Shown here piece after piece: positions 59,632 through 64,000 of a stretch of DNA of 64,000 nt. Position 1 is the stretch's first letter, and each line of letters opens with the position of its first letter. A program made the position numbers and the translations under genes. The stretch comes from Billgrantia pellis (GTDB lineage Bacteria > Pseudomonadota > Gammaproteobacteria > Pseudomonadales > Halomonadaceae). Under the pieces are notes generated by a model. The model was not told the DNA's origin, ran no database searches, and worked only from the letters and a program-made list of their open reading frames with translations. Location of the stretch: contig NZ_VTPY01000006.1 in NCBI RefSeq assembly GCF_008297955.1, positions 62,001 to 126,000 of the forward strand, in the 5' to 3' direction.

Positions 59632-61869
59632 ATGGCTCTCTGCGAGATGATGCCTTTCATGCCGATATCGCTATCGCTCTCGCTGCAACGACTCTGGACG
59701 CTGGACAAGTTCGCCTACAGCCTGCGGGTCTTTCTCGCCTTCAGCGGGGCGCTCGCGCTGAGCTGGGTGCTGGCCGACATCGCGCTGCTGATCCCGCTGT
59801 TCCTGGGCATCATCGCCAGCGCCCTGTCGGAGACTGACGACAGTTGGCAAGGGCGGCTGCAGGCATTGCTGGTGACGCTGCTCTGCTTCGCCGTCGCATC
59901 GCTTGCCGTGCGCTGGCTCTTTCCCTGGCCGTGGCTGTTCGCCGTCATGCTGGGTGTTTCCACCTTCGTCCTGATCATGCTCGGCGCGGTGGGGCAGCGC
60001 TACGCCACCATCGCCTCCGGCACGCTGATACTGGCGATCTACACCATGATCTCCATCGAGCACCACGCCAGCGTGCCCGAGGCGGGGGGCTGGAACCAGA
60101 CGTTGCTCATCCTGTTGGGGGCGGCCTGGTACGGGGCGATTTCAGTGATCTGGTGCGCACTGTTCTCGCGCCAGCCGGTCAAGCAGAGCATGGCCCAGCT
60201 CTATCGCGAGCTGGGCAAGTATTTGATCCTCAAGTCGATGCTGTTCGAGCCGCTACGTGGGCTGGACGTGGAGGCTCGCCGCTTGGCGCTGGCGCGGCAG
60301 AACGGCAAGGTGGTCGAGGCGCTCAATCGCGCCAAGGAGATGATCTTTCGCCGACTCGAGGGGCAGCGCGGCAGCCGCAAGCTTAACCGCTACCTGCGTA
60401 TCTACTTCATTGCCCAGGACATTCACGAGCGGGCCAGCTCCTCGCACTACCCCTACGCACAGCTGACCGACGCCTTTTTCCATCACGACGTGCTGTTCCG
60501 CTGCCAGCGCCTGCTCGACCAGCAGGGGCAGGCGTGCAAGCGGCTGGGCAAGGCACTGTTGCTCAATCGTCCTTTCGAGCACGGCCAGAGCGAACGGGCG
60601 CTCGCCGATCTGCGCGCTTCCATCGATCATCTGCGTGCCATGGACAATCCGGCGTGGCGTGGCCTGATGCCTCCGCTCACCGCCCTGGCCGACAACCTCG
60701 CCACCCTGGAAGAGCAGCTGGCCATGGCGCACAATCCCGACGCTGGCGCCGATCAGGACGATGTCAGCTTGCTTGATCGCTCGCCATCGAGCCTGAAGGA
60801 TGCCTGGGAGCGCATTCGTCTTAATCTGACGATGGGCTCACCCACCTTTCGCCATGCGATCCGGTTGCCCCTGGCCCTGCTGGTGGGATACGGCCTGTTG
60901 CACCTGATTCATCCCACCCAGGGGTTCTGGATCCTGCTCACCACGCTATTCGTCTGCCGCCCCAACTTCGCCGCCACCCGGCGTTTCCTGGTCCAGCGCA
61001 TTGCCGGCACCGTGCTGGGGCTGACCGTCGGCTGGGCCTCGATCACACTGTTTCCCAGTGCGTTGCTGCAGACACTGATCGCAGTGTTGTCAGGGGTGAC
61101 CTTCTTCGCCACCCGTGAAAAGCATTACATCGTTGCCACCGCCGCGATCACGCTGCTGGTGCTGTGCAGCTTCAACCAGGTCGGCGACGGCTTCGACCTG
61201 ATCTGGCCGCGGCTCTTCGATACGCTGATCGGCGCGTTGATCGCCGGTGCAGCGGTGTTCTTCATTCTGCCCGACTGGCAGGGAAGGCGCCTGCATCGCG
61301 AGGCGGCCAGCGCGCTCACCGCCAGCCGCCGCTACCTGGAGGAAATCCTGCAGCAGTATCAGAGCGGCAAGCAGGACGATCTCGCCTACCGACTGGCGCG
61401 GCGCAACGCCCACAACGCCGATGCCGCGCTGTCAACGTTGCTGGCCAACCTGCTACAGGAGCCCGAGCACTACCGCCGTCGCGATGCCGATGAAGGTTTC
61501 CGTTTTTTGGTACTGTCGCACACCCTGCTTGGGTATCTCTCGGCGCTGGGTGCCCATCGGCACCGACTCGGCGAGGCGGATTATGTCGCTCGCCTAGTTC
61601 CCGCCGCGCGCCGCATCGCCGACTATCTGGAGATGCTGTCGGATCGCCTGGTTCGGCGCGTACCGGTGGCTGGACTCGAAGAGGCGAGAGAGGCACTGGT
61701 GGCATGGTTCGAAAGCGAGTCTCAGGGGGCTGAGGGCGAAATCTACCGCCCCATGCAGACCCAGCTACTGTTGATCGCGCGGCAGTTGGGGCCCCTGACA
61801 GAAGCGGCCGATCGCCTGATCGAGGTACGCCATGATTCGGCCGGCGCGGGCGCCGCTGCGGCGGGTTGA
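59632..61869 (+). CDS. yccS: YccS/YhfK-type integral membrane protein
   Basis: 745 aa. Two blocks of about five to six helices (residues 25-180 and about 410-540) each followed by a long cytoplasmic part, the arrangement of YccS/YhfK and of the FUSC/aromatic-acid exporter group. LYRELGKYLILKSMLFEP, FFATREKHYIVATAAITLLVLCSFNQVG and GALIAGAAVFFILPDWQGRRL are characteristic. No membrane fusion protein partner is adjacent. The first ATG (59632) has a poor ribosome site; ATGs at 59647, 59650 and 59659 are alternatives. Function unknown. Confidence 0.88.
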   Translation: MALCEMMPFMPISLSLSLQRLWTLDKFAYSLRVFLAFSGALALSWVLADIALLIPLFLGIIASALSETDDSWQGRLQALLVTLLCFAVASLAVRWLFPWPWLFAVMLGVSTFVLIMLGAVGQRYATIASGTLILAIYTMISIEHHASVPEAGGWNQTLLILLGAAWYGAISVIWCALFSRQPVKQSMAQLYRELGKYLILKSMLFEPLRGLDVEARRLALARQNGKVVEALNRAKEMIFRRLEGQRGSRKLNRYLRIYFIAQDIHERASSSHYPYAQLTDAFFHHDVLFRCQRLLDQQGQACKRLGKALLLNRPFEHGQSERALADLRASIDHLRAMDNPAWRGLMPPLTALADNLATLEEQLAMAHNPDAGADQDDVSLLDRSPSSLKDAWERIRLNLTMGSPTFRHAIRLPLALLVGYGLLHLIHPTQGFWILLTTLFVCRPNFAATRRFLVQRIAGTVLGLTVGWASITLFPSALLQTLIAVLSGVTFFATREKHYIVATAAITLLVLCSFNQVGDGFDLIWPRLFDTLIGALIAGAAVFFILPDWQGRRLHREAASALTASRRYLEEILQQYQSGKQDDLAYRLARRNAHNADAALSTLLANLLQEPEHYRRRDADEGFRFLVLSHTLLGYLSALGAHRHRLGEADYVARLVPAARRIADYLEMLSDRLVRRVPVAGLEEAREALVAWFESESQGAEGEIYRPMQTQLLLIARQLGPLTEAADRLIEVRHDSAGAGAAAAG

Positions 61870-61875
61870 GGCCCG

Positions 61876-63969
61876 TCATACCTGACCGTAGCGTCCCGCC
61901 TCGTCGCCGAGCCAGCGGCGGATCAGCGGCCGGCTGGCCTCGGGGTGCCCGGCGAGCAGCGCCTCAGCCAGGGAAGGAATGCGTTCGAGAAGGTCGGCGT
62001 CGCGCTCGAGATCGGCGATCTTCATCTGAGCCAGCCCCGTCTGGCGGGTACCCAACACTTCGCCGGGACCGCGCAGCTCCAGGTCCTTCTCGGCGATGCG
62101 GAACCCGTCGGTGGTCTCGCGCATCACCGCCAACCGCTCCCGGGAGTGAGCCGACAGCGGACCGTGATAGAGCAGCACGCAGAAACTCTCGGTCGACCCA
62201 CGTCCCACCCGACCGCGCAGCTGATGCAGCTGCGAAAGCCCCAGCCGTTCGGGATTCTCGATAATCATCAGGCTGGCATTGGGCACGTCGACGCCCACCT
62301 CGATCACCGTGGTGGCGACCAGCAGGTCGAGCTCGCCATGCTTGAAGGCATCCATTACGCCGGCCTTTTCGGTGGCCTTCATGCGTCCGTGTACCAGGCC
62401 GATGGCGAGTTCCGGCAACGCCTCGGTGAGCTCGTCGCGGGTGGCTTCGGCGGCTTGACATTGCAACGCGTCGGACTCCTCGATCAGGGTGCAGACCCAG
62501 TAGGCCTGACGTCCTTCGGCGCAGGCGTGGCGGATTCGGGTGACCACCTCCGGACGGCGCTCATCGGGGACTACCACTGTCTTCACCGGTGTGCGTCCGG
62601 GCGGCAGTTCGTCGATGATCGAAACGTCGAGGTCGGCGTAGGCGCTCATTGCCAGGGTGCGTGGAATCGGTGTGGCGGTCATTACCAGTTGGTGCGGCGT
62701 GAGGCCCCCGGCTTCCCCCTTTTCGCGTAGCGCCAAGCGCTGGTGCACGCCGAAGCGGTGCTGTTCGTCAATGATGGCGAGTCCCAGGCGCTGGAAGTGC
62801 ACGTCGCCCTGAAACAGGGCGTGGGTGCCCACCACCATGCGAGCCCGTCCGTCGAGAATGGCCGCCTTGGTATCGAGGCGCGCCTTGCCCTTGAGCTTGC
62901 CCGACAGCCAGGCCACCTCGATGCCGAGCGGCTCGAACCAGGCCTTGAAGGTATGATAGTGCTGCTCGGCCAGGATCTCGGTGGGCGCCATCATGGCCGC
63001 CTGGCAGTCGCCGGCGATGGCGGCCAGCGCAGCCATCGCCGCGACCACCGTCTTGCCCGAGCCGACGTCGCCCTGCACCAGGCGCAGCATGGGCACCTCG
63101 CGTGCCAGGTCGCTGCCGATCTCGTCGAGCACGCGGCGCTGGGCGCCGGTCAGGGAGAACGGAAGCTGGGTAAGAAAGCGCGTCTGCAGGCCGCGTCCGC
63201 TGGGCAGCCCCGGCGCGCCGTCCTGCTGGATTCTCAGGCGCACCTCTCTCAGGCTCAGGCGATGCGCGAGCAGTTCCTCCAGCGCCAGCCGGCGCGTGGC
63301 CGGATGCCGGCCGCTGGCGAGCCGTTCGGGATCGGCATCCGGCGGTGGTTGGTGCAACACATGCAGGGCCTGATGTAGCTCGGGCAGGGCGAAGCGTTGG
63401 CGCAGCTCGCTGGGAATCCAATCGGGCAGCGCCTCGGGAGCGGCGTCGTGCCGTTCCAGTGCCTGTTCAATCAGCGCCCGCAAGCGCGCCTGGTGCAACC
63501 CTTCGGTGGTCGGGTAGATCGGTGTCAGGTGATCCTCGACCGGCGCCGTATCGCTGGTCAACAGGCGGTACTCGGGGTGGTAGATCTCCAGGCCGGTGGC
63601 GCCGGCACGGGCCTCGCCGAAGCAGCGCACCCGGGCACCGGAGCGGAATTGCTGCTGCTGCGCAGGGGAGAAATGGAAGAAACGCAGGCTGATGATGCCC
63701 GAACCGTCACGCAGCCTGACCAGCAGGCTGCGGCGGCGTCCCTTGACCACCTCGCTGGCCGAGACCTCGCCCTCCACCACCGCCTCGTGACCGGCCCGCA
63801 GGGTGCCGATCGGCGTAATACGGGTGCGGTCCTGATAGCGCAGCGGCAAATGAAACAGCAGGTCGGCCACGCTCTCCACGCGCAGCCGGGCCAGCTTCAG
63901 CCGCAGCGCTTCTCCCACTCCCTTGAGGGAGGTGACCGGCGCGTCAAGCGCATTGGTGTCAGCGCTCAT
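61876..63969 (-). CDS. recG: ATP-dependent DNA helicase RecG
   Basis: Reverses stalled replication forks and branch-migrates Holliday junctions. 697 aa (E. coli 693). N-terminal wedge domain (LFHLPLRYQDRTRITPIGTLRAG), Walker A LVQGDVGSGKTVVAAMAAL, MAPTEILAEQHYHTFKAW, DEAD-box variant IIDEQHRFGVHQRLALREKG, VMTATPIPRTLAMSAYADLDVSIIDELPPGRTP, and C-terminal LQLHQLRGRVGRG-type motif with DLELRGPGEVLGTRQTG. ATG 63969 gives family length; an ATG at 63996 in the same frame near the window edge is possible. Confidence 0.96.
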   Translation of the reverse strand: MSADTNALDAPVTSLKGVGEALRLKLARLRVESVADLLFHLPLRYQDRTRITPIGTLRAGHEAVVEGEVSASEVVKGRRRSLLVRLRDGSGIISLRFFHFSPAQQQQFRSGARVRCFGEARAGATGLEIYHPEYRLLTSDTAPVEDHLTPIYPTTEGLHQARLRALIEQALERHDAAPEALPDWIPSELRQRFALPELHQALHVLHQPPPDADPERLASGRHPATRRLALEELLAHRLSLREVRLRIQQDGAPGLPSGRGLQTRFLTQLPFSLTGAQRRVLDEIGSDLAREVPMLRLVQGDVGSGKTVVAAMAALAAIAGDCQAAMMAPTEILAEQHYHTFKAWFEPLGIEVAWLSGKLKGKARLDTKAAILDGRARMVVGTHALFQGDVHFQRLGLAIIDEQHRFGVHQRLALREKGEAGGLTPHQLVMTATPIPRTLAMSAYADLDVSIIDELPPGRTPVKTVVVPDERRPEVVTRIRHACAEGRQAYWVCTLIEESDALQCQAAEATRDELTEALPELAIGLVHGRMKATEKAGVMDAFKHGELDLLVATTVIEVGVDVPNASLMIIENPERLGLSQLHQLRGRVGRGSTESFCVLLYHGPLSAHSRERLAVMRETTDGFRIAEKDLELRGPGEVLGTRQTGLAQMKIADLERDADLLERIPSLAEALLAGHPEASRPLIRRWLGDEAGRYGQV

Positions 63970-64000
63970 GCCGGTTCGGGAAGCGCCTCGTGACATTGCT

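Overview
The window is a dense, GC-rich chromosomal segment of a Gammaproteobacterium, most likely a halophile of the Halomonadaceae (Halomonas and relatives). I infer this from protein character, from the block mnmG-rsmG-parA-parB-atpIBEFHAGDC, and from the long Pseudomonas-like PstA. It is mostly core genome. I see no tRNA, rRNA, insertion sequence, prophage or CRISPR array.

Layout. (1) 0.2-3.9 kb: a curli amyloid locus, csgE-csgF-csgG then csgB-csgA, each half closed by an intrinsic terminator. CsgA has about 13 curlin repeats. (2) 3.9-10.1 kb, minus strand: a small unknown secreted protein coupled to a P-loop kinase with a worn aminoglycoside-phosphotransferase-like half, then hemL, thiD and hemJ (thiD reads into hemL with no stop codon), then a ClC chloride channel. 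(3) 10.2-14.1 kb, plus strand: argC, erpA and a glutamine-type ABC transporter. (4) 14.13-14.60 kb: a gene-free stretch with many DnaA-box-like 9-mers, a candidate oriC. (5) 14.6-26.2 kb: mnmG, rsmG, parAB and the complete ATP synthase operon, with a clear sigma70 promoter ahead of atpI and a strong terminator after atpC. (6) 26.3-40.4 kb: mgtE, uppP, apbE, glmU-glmS, a DUF72 gene, an NSS-family transporter, a tiny basic protein, hexR, uvrD and an orphan TRAP binding protein. (7) 40.5-49.2 kb: the phosphate regulon, pstS, pstCAB-phoU and phoBR, with two identical 18-bp Pho boxes in front of pstC and phoB, and cysZ between the two halves. (8) 49.2-53.8 kb: ubiCA, a rubredoxin-reductase-like flavoprotein, hupB, a small unknown gene and a LysR regulator. 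(9) 53.8-58.8 kb, minus strand: an uncharacterised catabolic operon (two-part membrane carrier, M20 amidohydrolase, beta-hydroxyacid dehydrogenase, aldehyde dehydrogenase). (10) 59-64 kb: a free-standing cyclodeaminase-like gene, a YccS-type membrane protein and recG.

Functionally the window joins biofilm matrix assembly, tetrapyrrole and thiamine synthesis, replication-origin and partition functions, energy production, cell-wall precursor supply (GlmU, GlmS, UppP) and phosphate sensing. The less explained parts are the thiD-hemL continuous frame, the kinase plus secreted-protein pair, the DUF3100-like/M20/ALDH operon and the near-leaderless pstC start. Coordinates use the start codon best supported by a Shine-Dalgarno sequence; weak choices are flagged. 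No database search was run.
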